Positions 1-7,388 of a stretch of DNA of 15,097 bases are shown one piece after another. Each line of letters begins with the position of its first letter. Within the stretch, counting starts at the first letter, position 1. The translations under genes were made by a program, and so were the position numbers. Source of the DNA: Thiotrichales bacterium (GTDB taxonomy: Bacteria > Pseudomonadota > Gammaproteobacteria > Francisellales > CACEW01); the NCBI GenBank assembly GCA_023266165.1, contig JAHFRR010000022.1:1-15097 (forward strand), in the 5' to 3' direction. The notes under the pieces were generated by a model. The model was not told the origin of the DNA, did no database searches, and saw only the letters and a list, made by a program, of their open reading frames with translations.

Positions 1-525
1 GGATCACGCATTCGCTATCAGCAGGTCGTAATGGGCATTGGTGATATGAGCGGCCTGAAGGTCAAGCTGTCTGTTCCTGAAAACGCGGTCAATCTTTTAA
101 AGCTCCATCAAGCGGCAACTTTGACAAGCCCAGGCTTTCCAGGGTTAACCTTAAAAGGTGAAGTCACAGAGATCGGCGCTGAGGCCAATAGTGCAGGCGA
201 TGGCAGCGGTGTGGCGAATTTCCCTGTCACGGTGGAAGTCCCTCATATTTCAGAGGCATCCCCCGGGCCCACAGAGATCGATTCCATCCGAGCAGGGATG
301 GATGCTCAGGTGAAGGTGGTGATCTACCACGCCACGGATCAGCTCAGCATCCCGATCGCTGCGGTTCAGCAAACCGGTTCTGGGCAATCAGAGGTATGGG
401 TGTTGAACCCCCACACGCACGCAACCGAGCCTCGCATGATCACCACAGGCACTGTATTGCTTGCACGGGTTCAGGTGTTGAAGGGCTTGTCACCTCACGA
501 TCAGGTGGTGTGCGCGCACTCGTAA
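1..525 (+). CDS. HlyD/RND-type periplasmic adaptor subunit, 3' end (partial)
   Basis: The frame is open from base 1, so the N-terminus lies outside the window; 174 residues and a TAA stop are present. What remains looks like the beta-barrel and membrane-proximal part of a membrane fusion protein: a segment around 'LKVKLSVPENAV', a beta-rich stretch with the pattern G-x-V-x-x-I-G ('LKGEVTEIGAEA'), a 'RAGMDAQVKVVI' strand, then 'SIPIAAVQQ' and a closing 'VQVLKGLSPHDQVV', matching the usual end of these adaptors (V-x-x-GL-x-x-G-D-x-V-V). Such proteins link an inner-membrane pump (RND, ABC or MFS) to an outer-membrane channel. The pump is not visible here, so the substrate is unknown. The last 86 bases overlap the end of the convergent minus-strand gene. 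Family assignment is good; subfamily is open. Confidence 0.8.
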   Translation, partial: GSRIRYQQVVMGIGDMSGLKVKLSVPENAVNLLKLHQAATLTSPGFPGLTLKGEVTEIGAEANSAGDGSGVANFPVTVEVPHISEASPGPTEIDSIRAGMDAQVKVVIYHATDQLSIPIAAVQQTGSGQSEVWVLNPHTHATEPRMITTGTVLLARVQVLKGLSPHDQVVCAHS

Positions 526-1624
526 GGGCAAAAGGCACGCTCGAGAGGGCCTGTAGTTTTTGTTGCACTTCGATATCACAGGTACGACGTGCAGCTCGCA
601 AAGCATTGTGGCTGAGCACGCTGGCTGCAAAGCTTGCCAACATCATGGAGCCTTTGATGATGAGGGCTGTCGCGAGGGTCGCTGCTAACAGATGCGGCAT
701 CAAAATCCCTGCAAACACCGCCAAGGCCAGAAACCCAGTCGCAACCACCCTGAGCCGCTGGTTTTTAAATTTAGCCTCTGCGACGATCTCTGCTTTTTTA
801 AGCGCAAGATAGGCGGTCTGCATCTCTGGATGATGGGTCAGTTGAGGCTCTAAAAGGCGAAGATGGGTTTGAATAATGTGGCGTTGATGCTGGATTTCAT
901 AAAGTTCTTTTCCAAGCCATCCTAAGCGTACGAGGGTCACCAAGGCAAAGATCCCTGCAGACAGTAGCCCCACATTACAGCCGATAGGGTGGGGATTCTC
1001 CAGACCATCAATCAGCGTACCCCCTAGCATCGCCAAGGTAGAAGCAAGCGTGATGCTGATCAAAATCTTTTTGTCTCGACGGGGCAGGCAGCTTAAAAAT
1101 TTATTTTTACCCAGAGGTTCAAGCAATGCGCTGGCCGCCGCGATTTCCACAGGCATCAGAATCAAAGAAACCCAGTGAAGCCAATGGATCGGTGCCAGAA
1201 ATGCCTCATAGTTTAAAAGGCTAAAGAGCAGTGTGGTGGCCAGGGTTGAGCTAAAGCTCATCCAGCGTTCGCGACTCTCTCCACGAGACCATCGACTGAT
1301 GGGCTTTGGCAGTTCCAAATAAAACGCTTCTGCCAGCGATTGGCACAGCGCGTTTCGCTTTTTCTGTTCTTGATGCGTGTTAGGGTCAGGGAGCAGCGCG
1401 CACAGCGTTTGAAGATAGGACTCATGGATTTCCAGTTGCTCCATCAGGATCTCATCGCTGTGGAGATCCGACAGCGTCTGGTAAGCCGTACACGTTCTCT
1501 TACGCGCCAAATCTCGAAACACCACGCGCATGTGGGGTGACTGTAACAAATGGGGGTAGTGCTCTTCAAAATAAGTCCAAAAACTGGATTCTGTAACAAA
1601 ATTTTCAGAAAGCAGGGACGTCAT
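440..1624 (-). CDS. Unrecognised multi-spanning membrane protein, 394 aa
   Basis: I do not recognise this protein. The start is chosen at ATG 1624, which has AAGGAG six bases upstream and lies about 40 bases below a good minus-strand promoter (1671-1699). An in-frame ATG at 1699 would fall inside that promoter. Residues 1-115 are soluble, charged and rich in helix formers. Hydrophobic segments lie near 121-140, 145-168, 186-205, 214-235, 291-309 and 312-336, so about six membrane spans. A charged helical loop (236-290, rich in Q, H, K, E) separates the two membrane groups. The last 28 residues, which include a proline-rich 'TPPDREVTSPSTPEP', are encoded antisense to the end of the adaptor gene and look like read-through into a neighbour. 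Soluble N-terminus plus grouped spans would fit a secreted host-membrane effector or an ordinary inner-membrane protein; the sequence does not decide. Confidence 0.7.
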   Translation of the reverse strand: MTSLLSENFVTESSFWTYFEEHYPHLLQSPHMRVVFRDLARKRTCTAYQTLSDLHSDEILMEQLEIHESYLQTLCALLPDPNTHQEQKKRNALCQSLAEAFYLELPKPISRWSRGESRERWMSFSSTLATTLLFSLLNYEAFLAPIHWLHWVSLILMPVEIAAASALLEPLGKNKFLSCLPRRDKKILISITLASTLAMLGGTLIDGLENPHPIGCNVGLLSAGIFALVTLVRLGWLGKELYEIQHQRHIIQTHLRLLEPQLTHHPEMQTAYLALKKAEIVAEAKFKNQRLRVVATGFLALAVFAGILMPHLLAATLATALIIKGSMMLASFAASVLSHNALRAARRTCDIEVQQKLQALSSVPFALTSARTPPDREVTSPSTPEPVQAIQCLW

Positions 1625-1670
1625 GCGAATCTCCTTAATCAGTGTGTGGGGCTGTTCTTGGAGCCTGGTT

Positions 1671-1699
1671 AGTATCCTGTTGGGTCTTTTTAAAGTCAA
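1671..1699 (-). promoter_or_regulatory. Promoter of the multi-TM protein gene (TTGACT-17-GATACT)
   Basis: On the minus strand a -35 box TTGACT (1694-1699) is followed by a 17-base spacer and a -10 box GATACT (1671-1676), sigma70-like with a weak first -10 base. Predicted transcription begins near 1664, about 40 bases before the ATG at 1624. Confidence 0.55.
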
Positions 1700-1775
1700 T
1701 ACCTGTCTTGATACAAATTTGAAAATTCTTTGAAATTTTTTTTAATAAATTTTTTTTAATAATTTTTTAAATAAA

Positions 1776-1804
1776 TTGACTTGAAAAAAAAAGCCTGCTA
1801 AAGT
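1776..1804 (+). promoter_or_regulatory. Promoter of the MFS-coaX operon (TTGACT-17-TAAAGT)
   Basis: A -35 box TTGACT (1776-1781), 17-base A-rich spacer and -10 box TAAAGT (1799-1804) lie at the end of a very AT-rich tract (1700-1790). The predicted start near 1811 leaves a leader of about 29 bases before the ATG at 1840. It is back to back with the minus-strand promoter at 1671-1699. Confidence 0.6.
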
Positions 1805-1839
1805 GCAGTCTGGACTTGATCTTGTGACAGGTACCCTCG

Positions 1840-3102
1840 ATGAAATTTTTCAAAAAGCCATTGCTGCCCACGCTGTCCTTTGTGATGAGCGCGCAGTTTT
1901 GTAGTTCCTTGATGTCGCCCGTTTGGGTATTTTTGTTTTTTGCGATGGATTCCGGTGTTTTCCCGCCTCATACCGCGCTTGCTACCCGAAGCCTCTGGTA
2001 TGGCATTACCCTAGGTATCTCGTATTGGATTGGCATGCTGTGCAATATTTTCTTTGGCATGATCTCTGATTGCTATGGGCGTAAAAAATTATTTTTGCTG
2101 ACCCTGATAGGATTTGGGCTTACCAGTGGCTTAGCCCTGTTGGCACAGGCCTTACATCAGCCCTGCTTGCTGGCGATTTCCCTGATTGTGATCGGATCCA
2201 GCTTCATGGCGGTACAAGCGGGGATGGCGCGGGTGGGGGATATCGGCAACCCTAACACCCGTTTGAAAGACATGGCCTATTTGCAGTGTGTCGTTTCTGT
2301 GGGTGCAACGTTAGGGCCTTGGATCGGTGGGTACTTGGCTACCCAGTCAGGGGTCACAGGGCATCTCTACCAGCTCCCCTTTATCGCGGTCATCGTTTTA
2401 TCGAGTATTTTATTGATCTGCTTGCATTATTATCCAGAAGAACGCGCCACTCGAGCACTTCATACCTCTCTCTGGCGTTCAAGCTATTTCAAAGAGATTC
2501 AGTGTATTTTAAAAAACCCTGCCGTGCGCATTTGCTTTATGGTCTTGATCTTAAGCCAGTTCAGCTGGTCGACGTATTATGAATTCGCCCCTGCGATTTT
2601 GAAAGTGCTGTTTCACGCAAACCCACTAGAAGTCGGGCGTTTTGAGGGAATGATTGCTCTTTGGTTGATTGTGGCAACAGCCTTTGTTTTGCATGGGTTA
2701 CGGCGATTTTTATCTTCTCCTATGTTGGTACGTCTCTGTGTATTGCTGGTGTTGTTGGGCGTTTTGATGGCCTTGGTCGCAAGCCTGAATCCCTCAGGCT
2801 TTTTCGAAAGAATGCTCATTTGGCTTTCAGCGATCCCTACTGCCATGGGCGATGTGATGCTCTATAGTGTTATTGTCACCACGCTTTCACAAGCATTAGA
2901 CTCACATTTGCAAGGCAAAGTCATGGGATTGCTGTATGTTATCATTGGGATCTCCTGGTCTCTGTCAGGCATATGGGGGGGGGTGTTGATGTCGAAAATT
3001 CACAATGGGCCGTTTTGGTTTGCACCGGTAGGTTCTTTGGTTTTATTAGGTCTTTTATGCCATCAACGATGGCTGGCTTTATTAACAGAAGGGGTAAAAT
3101 AA
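1840..3102 (+). CDS. MFS transporter, 12-TM type
   Basis: The 420-residue product is hydrophobic throughout, with the spacing of about twelve membrane helices. The major facilitator motif A is clear in the loop after helix 2 ('GMISDCYGRKK', residues 73-83, G-x-x-x-D-x-x-G-R-K-K), and a motif-C-like glycine/proline run ('VGATLGPWIGGYLA') lies near residue 155. It should be an inner-membrane secondary transporter of a small solute. Its TAA ends one base before the coaX ATG, and an AAGGGG-like ribosome site for coaX lies inside its last codons, so the two genes are almost certainly co-transcribed and translationally coupled. That makes pantothenate or a related CoA precursor an attractive substrate, but this is context only; nutrient MFS proteins of intracellular gammaproteobacteria (the Pht group) are another possibility. 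Its own ribosome site is weak (CAGGT). No lesion seen. Confidence 0.85.
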   Translation: MKFFKKPLLPTLSFVMSAQFCSSLMSPVWVFLFFAMDSGVFPPHTALATRSLWYGITLGISYWIGMLCNIFFGMISDCYGRKKLFLLTLIGFGLTSGLALLAQALHQPCLLAISLIVIGSSFMAVQAGMARVGDIGNPNTRLKDMAYLQCVVSVGATLGPWIGGYLATQSGVTGHLYQLPFIAVIVLSSILLICLHYYPEERATRALHTSLWRSSYFKEIQCILKNPAVRICFMVLILSQFSWSTYYEFAPAILKVLFHANPLEVGRFEGMIALWLIVATAFVLHGLRRFLSSPMLVRLCVLLVLLGVLMALVASLNPSGFFERMLIWLSAIPTAMGDVMLYSVIVTTLSQALDSHLQGKVMGLLYVIIGISWSLSGIWGGVLMSKIHNGPFWFAPVGSLVLLGLLCHQRWLALLTEGVK

Positions 3103-3103
3103 G

Positions 3104-3895
3104 ATGCTACTCACACTGGATGTCGGCAACACGCAGATCTTTGGCGGCGTTTTTAAAGAGGATCAGATCCAGCTGAGGTTTCGAAAAACCTCAAAAGATC
3201 GGCCTTCCTCGGACGAATACGGCCTGTTTCTCAAAAGCGTTTTGCGAGAGAATCAGATTGATCCTCGCAGTATCCAGAAGATTGTCATCAGCTCCGTTGT
3301 GCCGGAACTCAATTATTCCCTCAATGGCGCCTGTGTTAAGTATTTCGGCGCGCGGCCTTTGTTTTTACAGGCAGGCGTCAAAACAGGCTTGAAGATCAAA
3401 ACCGCTAATCCTCAAGAAGTCGGCGCTGATTTGATTGCCAATGCCATTGCCGCGACCGAGCTTTACCCTGACACCCATATTTTGCTGGTCGATTGCGGCA
3501 CGGCCAATACCTTCTCCGCCATCAATCGAGCACGCGAGTATCTAGGTGTATCCATCGTGCCAGGGTTGAAACTCGCCATGGAATCCTTGCAGCATGGCAC
3601 CGCCAAGCTACCCTCCGTTGAGATCAAGGCAGTGACCCAAGCGGTAGGGCGTACAACCTCAGAAGCGATCCAAAGCGGCCTATACTGGCAGGCGGTGGGA
3701 ATGATTAAAGAGATGGTCTTTCAACTCAAACAGCAAGATTTTAAAGATCAACCTCTTAAAGTCATTGGCACTGGGGGATTGGGTATGATGCTGCAAGCCT
3801 CTGGCGTGTTTGATGTCTATGAGCCCGACTTGATTTTGATAGGCCTTTATAAAGTCGCTCAGATGAATCTTGGGCTGTTTGAAGAGATACCTTAA
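3104..3895 (+). CDS. coaX: Type III pantothenate kinase
   Basis: CoaX phosphorylates pantothenate with ATP, the first step of coenzyme A synthesis, in the cytoplasm. The 263-residue protein starts with the acetate/sugar kinase fold signature 'LLTLDVGNTQ' (phosphate-1 loop D-x-G-N-T), continues with 'EVGADLIANAIAA' (the conserved G-A-D-R/L-x-x-N region), 'LLVDCGTANTFSAIN' (phosphate-2 loop D-x-G-T-A) and 'IVPGLKLAMESL' (matching the usual I-x-P-G-L segment), and ends with an adenosine loop 'VIGTGGLG'. Length is normal for the family, which unlike type I CoaA is not feedback-inhibited by CoA. The ATG at 3104 has AGAAGGGG about ten bases upstream, within the end of the preceding MFS gene. No CoaA-type enzyme is seen in the window. 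Confidence 0.95.
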   Translation: MLLTLDVGNTQIFGGVFKEDQIQLRFRKTSKDRPSSDEYGLFLKSVLRENQIDPRSIQKIVISSVVPELNYSLNGACVKYFGARPLFLQAGVKTGLKIKTANPQEVGADLIANAIAATELYPDTHILLVDCGTANTFSAINRAREYLGVSIVPGLKLAMESLQHGTAKLPSVEIKAVTQAVGRTTSEAIQSGLYWQAVGMIKEMVFQLKQQDFKDQPLKVIGTGGLGMMLQASGVFDVYEPDLILIGLYKVAQMNLGLFEEIP

Positions 3896-3913
3896 AAAAT
3901 CAGCCTTTCAGCG

Positions 3914-4087
3914 GTGTGCTCGCTTGATTTCCTGACTCTGCTTCGCCAAAATGCGCGTGCCTTAATGGGGGATATTCAGCCCAAAGAGCCTGTTAAACCC
4001 AAAGAGGCAACACCAGTGCGCCGCATGGCCCATTCTTTAGATTTGGAAGAGCATGAGTTTCTCCCCTCACTGCCTATAGGATGTTAA
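3914..4087 (+). CDS. Possible small ORF after coaX, 57 aa (uncertain)
   Basis: The frame of coaX stays open for 63 codons after its TAA stop. From GTG 3914 it gives 57 residues of ordinary protein-like composition: a leucine-rich start ('CSLDFLTLLRQ'), a lysine/proline segment ('DIQPKEPVKPKE') and an acidic end. An internal ATG at 3965 would give 40 residues. It meets the plsY stop with a four-base overlap. Neither candidate start has a convincing ribosome site. It could be a real small gene, a read-through extension of CoaX, or the remnant of a lost gene; composition alone favours past or present coding. I do not recognise it. Confidence 0.3.
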   Translation: MCSLDFLTLLRQNARALMGDIQPKEPVKPKEATPVRRMAHSLDLEEHEFLPSLPIGC

Positions 4088-4671
4088 GACTTACGCCCAA
4101 TCTTTTTCTCTTGCCCTTTGATCAGCCGTAAAATATTTCCTAAATGTCGGCAGAGTACCAAGAGGCTGATCAGGCTTAAAGGCATCAAGCAAGCGTGGGG
4201 TAAGAGAAAGATGGCATAAAAGGGCATGAGAATCGTTGCGATGATGGCTGCGAGCGAGGAATATCGAAAGAAAGCCGCGATGACAACCCAGGTGATGAGC
4301 CCCAGGATCCCCAGCCAGAGGTTCAGTGCCAGCAAAACCCCTAAAAGGGTTGCAACGCCTTTGCCGCCTTTGAAGTTATGATAAATAGGGGTGACATGAC
4401 CCAAAATGGTGGCGAGGGCAATCCAGGCGAGGCTCACTTCAGGTAAATGCGCGAAACGGGCAATGGTAAGGGCGATCACGCCTTTGAGGATATCCCCGAG
4501 CAATGTCAGACCTGTCGCAAGCTTGCTCCCTGTGCGTAAGACATTGGTCGCGCCAGGGTTGCCGGAGCCAAGTGTTCTGGGGGAGGGGAGATGCATGAGC
4601 TTGCAAACGATAATCGCAGAGTTGATAGATCCAATGAGGTAGCCGAGTACCAGGAAGATAATGAGTAGCAT
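4084..4671 (-). CDS. plsY: Acyl-phosphate:glycerol-3-phosphate acyltransferase
   Basis: PlsY transfers an acyl group from acyl-phosphate to glycerol-3-phosphate, giving lysophosphatidic acid, at the inner membrane; it works downstream of PlsX. The 195-residue protein has the expected five or so membrane helices and the three conserved motifs: 'GYLIGSINSA' (residues 10-19), 'GSGNPGATN' (36-44, glycerol-phosphate-binding loop) and 'HNFKGGKGVAT' (98-108, the third conserved glycine-rich loop). A final basic tail 'GQEKKIGRKS' is cytoplasmic. The ATG at 4671 has AAGGAG six bases upstream. It is a single-gene unit on minus, convergent with coaX; a palindromic repeat lies upstream at 4776-4900. Confidence 0.95.
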   Translation of the reverse strand: MLLIIFLVLGYLIGSINSAIIVCKLMHLPSPRTLGSGNPGATNVLRTGSKLATGLTLLGDILKGVIALTIARFAHLPEVSLAWIALATILGHVTPIYHNFKGGKGVATLLGVLLALNLWLGILGLITWVVIAAFFRYSSLAAIIATILMPFYAIFLLPHACLMPLSLISLLVLCRHLGNILRLIKGQEKKIGRKS

Positions 4672-4775
4672 GGAAGCTCCTTGTATATGCTGATATGAAG
4701 GCGTGAGTCGCTTTTTCCTTTGAGGAATCAGGCGTTCACGTATTTTGCGAGAGTATCCCGTTGGCAGATCTTTCG

Positions 4776-4900
4776 CCTCTCTCCTTGAGGGAGAGGCCGA
4801 CGCATGGAATGCGGCGGGTGAGGGGTGAAAACTAGAAATCCTTGCTAACCCCTCACCCTCGAAGCCTTTGGCTTCTCGACCTCTCCCTCAAGGGGAGAGG
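4776..4900. repeat. Palindromic repeat element, 125 bp inverted repeat
   Basis: Two arms (4776-4826 and 4848-4900) are inverted copies of one another around a 21-base A-rich centre. Each arm carries a hairpin of the CCTCTCC..GGAGAGG type and ends in GGGTGAGGGGT read outward. Between these parts each arm has its own short perfect hairpin, and these differ: CGCAT-GGA-ATGCG on the left (4801-4813), GAAGCC-TTT-GGCTTC on the right (4861-4875). A further perfect six-base hairpin, TGACTC-GGGT-GAGTCA, abuts at 4901-4916, just past the end of the GNAT gene. There is no coding capacity. It belongs with the elements in dnaX and at 14969-15005. It fills most of the plsY-GNAT gap and may form the 3' end of the GNAT transcript. 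Confidence 0.8.
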
Positions 4901-4936
4901 TGACTCGGGTGAGTCACAACGCATTTTATATCAGCT

Positions 4937-5659
4937 TCACCTCTGCGTTTCAAGGGCATCAGGCACGCTTATCTCTTCAAGGCGTTGAATCTGCTGACCT
5001 GTTGCATCAAAGTTTTGGGGATGCAACCAAGCTTCAAATTTTTGCTTTAACCTAGGCCACTCACTATCCAAGATAGAAAACCATGTGGTATCTCGATTGT
5101 ATCCCTTGAAAACATTCGCTTGTCTAAAAATCCCTTCACATTGAAACCCCAGCCGCTTGGCGGCGTTGATGGAAGGCTGGTTGAGGCTATTACACTTCCA
5201 CTCCACCCGTCGATATCCTAATGCAAACGCGCGTGAAATCAATAAAAAAAGGGCTTCTGTTGCTGCACAGGTTTTTTGTAAATAAACAGAAAAATGCAGA
5301 TGACCGATCTCAATTGTCCCATGCTCTGAGTTGATCCTGAGATATCCCGCAAGCCCTATAGGCTCAAAGCTGTGAGGCCTTAAAATAACATAAAGCAGGG
5401 TGTCGGGATCGTTGAGAATTTTCTGGTAGCCTTGCTCAAAACTCTGTAGGGTTTCGAACGGCCCATAGGGCAGATACGTCCAGCTCTCTAGAGTTTTAGA
5501 CGCTTGAAAAGCATGAAAAAGCGCTCGTGCCTGCCGCGTAAGATCCAGCTTTTCCAGCACGCAGTAATCCCCTATCAACCTTGAGCCATCAGGTCTTGGC
5601 CTGGGTGCCCAGTGCGGGAGCGGAGCTCCTAAGTCTTGAAGAGAGGCTTGTGTTAGCAA
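4937..5659 (-). CDS. GNAT-family N-acetyltransferase (TTG start proposed)
   Basis: This is a GCN5-related acetyltransferase of the RimJ/RimL-like group, using acetyl-CoA on an unknown amine. An N-terminal part contains 'LIGDYCVLEKL' and a 'WTYLPYGPF' motif typical of these proteins; the core has 'GLAGYLRIN', 'IEIGHLHFS', the helix 'ATEALFLLISRAF' and the hallmark 'NAAKRLGFQCEGIFRQ' (about residues 165-180). I place the start at TTG 5659: it has a perfect AGGAG five bases upstream and overlaps the TAA of the preceding gene (TTGCTAA), a classic coupling. An in-frame ATG at 5731 would add 24 residues and overlap that gene by 79 bases. With TTG the product is 240 residues. It is the last gene of a minus-strand run with pdxB and the ankyrin-like gene. 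Confidence 0.8.
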   Translation of the reverse strand: MLTQASLQDLGAPLPHWAPRPRPDGSRLIGDYCVLEKLDLTRQARALFHAFQASKTLESWTYLPYGPFETLQSFEQGYQKILNDPDTLLYVILRPHSFEPIGLAGYLRINSEHGTIEIGHLHFSVYLQKTCAATEALFLLISRAFALGYRRVEWKCNSLNQPSINAAKRLGFQCEGIFRQANVFKGYNRDTTWFSILDSEWPRLKQKFEAWLHPQNFDATGQQIQRLEEISVPDALETQR

Positions 5660-6300
5660 TTCAGCTCCTGTTTGCTCTCGAGGGAGGTAAATGCTGAAAT
5701 CGCTTCTTGTCCCCCAAAGATAGCAGTCCATACACGCGCGACAGCTGTTGGAGAGACTTTGGAGAACATTATTTGATGTTGCTCAGAAAGCTGAGCGCTT
5801 TTCTCTATGAGACTTTGAAGTTCTACAAAAGAACGATTTTCAGAAGCAATGCGTTTCATAAAAACAGGTGCTATTTGAAGAAGGGGGGTAGGTGGCCCAC
5901 TCTTAAGGGCATTATAGTTTTTTACATCAAATTGCCCCTCCCAGGTCGTGAGAGCTTCTCTCAGAAGGTTTATAAGAGTTGCAGTGGCCGTGGTGTTGCG
6001 ACCGTCTGCACGTTGAACATTTCGTAAAACCTCTCCTGAATCGTAGGCTAATATTTTTTCGCAAACCAAAGGGCGCCCGTATTCCACGGCTAATATCAAA
6101 AGAGAGCTCCATTCTCGTGTCATCGTGATATAGTGTGGCAATGCTTTAACCACATTAACCACATGGGAACAAGCAGCTTTTTCTTGTAGAGGGTTCTGAA
6201 TTAACTCGACGTATTTATTCCAAAATGTATCTTCATGGGAAAGCAAAGAAGTGTGATTCCCCGTTGGCTTAGTAGAGAGTAAGCTAAGAATCGTCTGCAT
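5653..6300 (-). CDS. Unrecognised protein with ankyrin-like segment, 215 aa
   Basis: I do not recognise a family over the whole length. The start is ATG 6300, with GGAG six bases upstream; two in-frame ATGs further up (6306, 6345) have poorer placement. Residues 64-100 resemble one ankyrin repeat: a helix pair 'SSLLILAVEYGRPLVCEKIL' followed by a loop with 'RADGRNTTA' like the D-x-x-G-x-T turn, but only about one and a half repeats can be argued. The rest is helical and polar, without signal peptide or membrane segment. Its TAA overlaps the TTG start of the GNAT gene by seven bases, so the two are made together. A lone ankyrin-like protein in a gammaproteobacterium suggests a host-directed effector, but this is inference. 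Confidence 0.6.
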   Translation of the reverse strand: MQTILSLLSTKPTGNHTSLLSHEDTFWNKYVELIQNPLQEKAACSHVVNVVKALPHYITMTREWSSLLILAVEYGRPLVCEKILAYDSGEVLRNVQRADGRNTTATATLINLLREALTTWEGQFDVKNYNALKSGPPTPLLQIAPVFMKRIASENRSFVELQSLIEKSAQLSEQHQIMFSKVSPTAVARVWTAIFGGQEAISAFTSLESKQELNC

Positions 6301-6359
6301 GATCATCTCCAAACAAAATAAACTATCCGGTGCATTCTCTTCCAAAACGCTGTGAAAGT

Positions 6360-7388
6360 CTATCTGTTATCTCGCCTCAGCGTTTGAAAGAGGTCGCAGA
6401 CATTGTGCGTTTTAGCCTTAAACTTTTCAGACAGCGCCCACAGATCAGGGTGGGTATTGTCTTGAGCCTTGCGAGGGATGGTTTTCAGGGCGGGCCATCC
6501 AAACTGTTGACAGAGCGCCAAGTAACATTGATAGGTGCCATTCCAGAGCCCACAAGGGGTTGCTCCGGCGATATGCGGCGTGGCAAGCAGGGCTTTTTGG
6601 ATCAGGTCTGGGTTGATGTGGGGTTCATGCGGCCATACATCTAAAATCAACTGCTGGGTGGTTAATTGCAGTAAGGTCTCATCAGAAACAATATCACCGC
6701 GACTGGTGTTGATGAAGATCAGTTGAGAGGACTGTCGATTGAAAAAATGCTGATCGAGCCTGTGATAGGTTGGGTGCGGGCCTGAGCGCGTCAAGGGTAC
6801 GTGACAGGTGATCAGATCCAGGTTTTTTAAGTGCTCAAGGGGGGTATGACAAAAACCTGGCTGGCCTTGACGAAAGGGGTCTGAGGTGAAAATCTCAAAT
6901 CCTTGCGTTTTGAAAAGCTCAAGAACCCTGCTGCCAATTCTCCCCACACCCAAGATCCCCACACGACTGGATTTCGGGAGCTTGAGGGGTATGAGGATAT
7001 TTTGAATATACGCCAGCACCGCCAGGCTGTTACAGCCTTCTGCGGTAAACAGGTGCGGGATAGGCTCTTGAAACGCCGTAAAATCAATGTGATCCGTGCC
7101 TGTCACGCAGCTGCCTACAAACGTCACACCGCTGTGGGCAATGGCATGCGTGAGCGCAGTGGTAGACCTCACCAGTAAAATATCAAAATGCTTCTCTGAT
7201 AAACGTTGAGGGATCTCGACAGGATGCGCATAGTCAATCCGCGCCAGATCTTGAAAAAAGTAATCAACCCCTATGACCTGGGGATCTGCGAGGAGGGTGA
7301 TGGTAGGTGTTGGTTGCAAGCAATTACCCTGCGATGTCTGGTGCGAAGCGGAAGCCAGGTGGCAAGCATTTTGGTCTTGATTTTGCAT
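6360..7388 (-). CDS. pdxB: Erythronate-4-phosphate dehydrogenase
   Basis: PdxB oxidises 4-phosphoerythronate in the DXP-dependent pathway to pyridoxal phosphate. The D-2-hydroxyacid dehydrogenase fold is plain: 'LLVRSTTAL' and 'FVGSCVTGTDHIDF' (typical for PdxB), 'GCNSLAVLAY', the NAD-binding loop 'GILGVGRIGSRV' (residues 144-155), and the catalytic triad R230 ('NTSRGD'), E255 ('DVWPHEP') and H272 ('TPHIAG'). At 342 residues it is shorter than the 378-residue E. coli protein; the C-terminal dimerisation domain looks reduced. Residues 1-28 are not conserved and overlap gene A by 65 bases. TTG 7319, with AGGG seven bases upstream and directly behind the gene A stop, would give 319 residues starting where the family usually starts; ATG 7388 has AAGGGAG at ten bases. 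I leave both open. Confidence 0.92.
   Translation of the reverse strand: MQNQDQNACHLASASHQTSQGNCLQPTPTITLLADPQVIGVDYFFQDLARIDYAHPVEIPQRLSEKHFDILLVRSTTALTHAIAHSGVTFVGSCVTGTDHIDFTAFQEPIPHLFTAEGCNSLAVLAYIQNILIPLKLPKSSRVGILGVGRIGSRVLELFKTQGFEIFTSDPFRQGQPGFCHTPLEHLKNLDLITCHVPLTRSGPHPTYHRLDQHFFNRQSSQLIFINTSRGDIVSDETLLQLTTQQLILDVWPHEPHINPDLIQKALLATPHIAGATPCGLWNGTYQCYLALCQQFGWPALKTIPRKAQDNTHPDLWALSEKFKAKTHNVCDLFQTLRRDNR

Noticed and set aside
396..812. Plus-strand ORF of 138 codons
   Set aside because: Overlaps the adaptor end and is antisense to the multi-TM gene; no family-like motif and no ribosome site.
440..6300. Shared N-terminal pattern (S/T-FW-x-x-Y/F) in the multi-TM and ankyrin-like proteins
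   Set aside because: Only a few residues agree; too little to claim a common secretion or effector motif.
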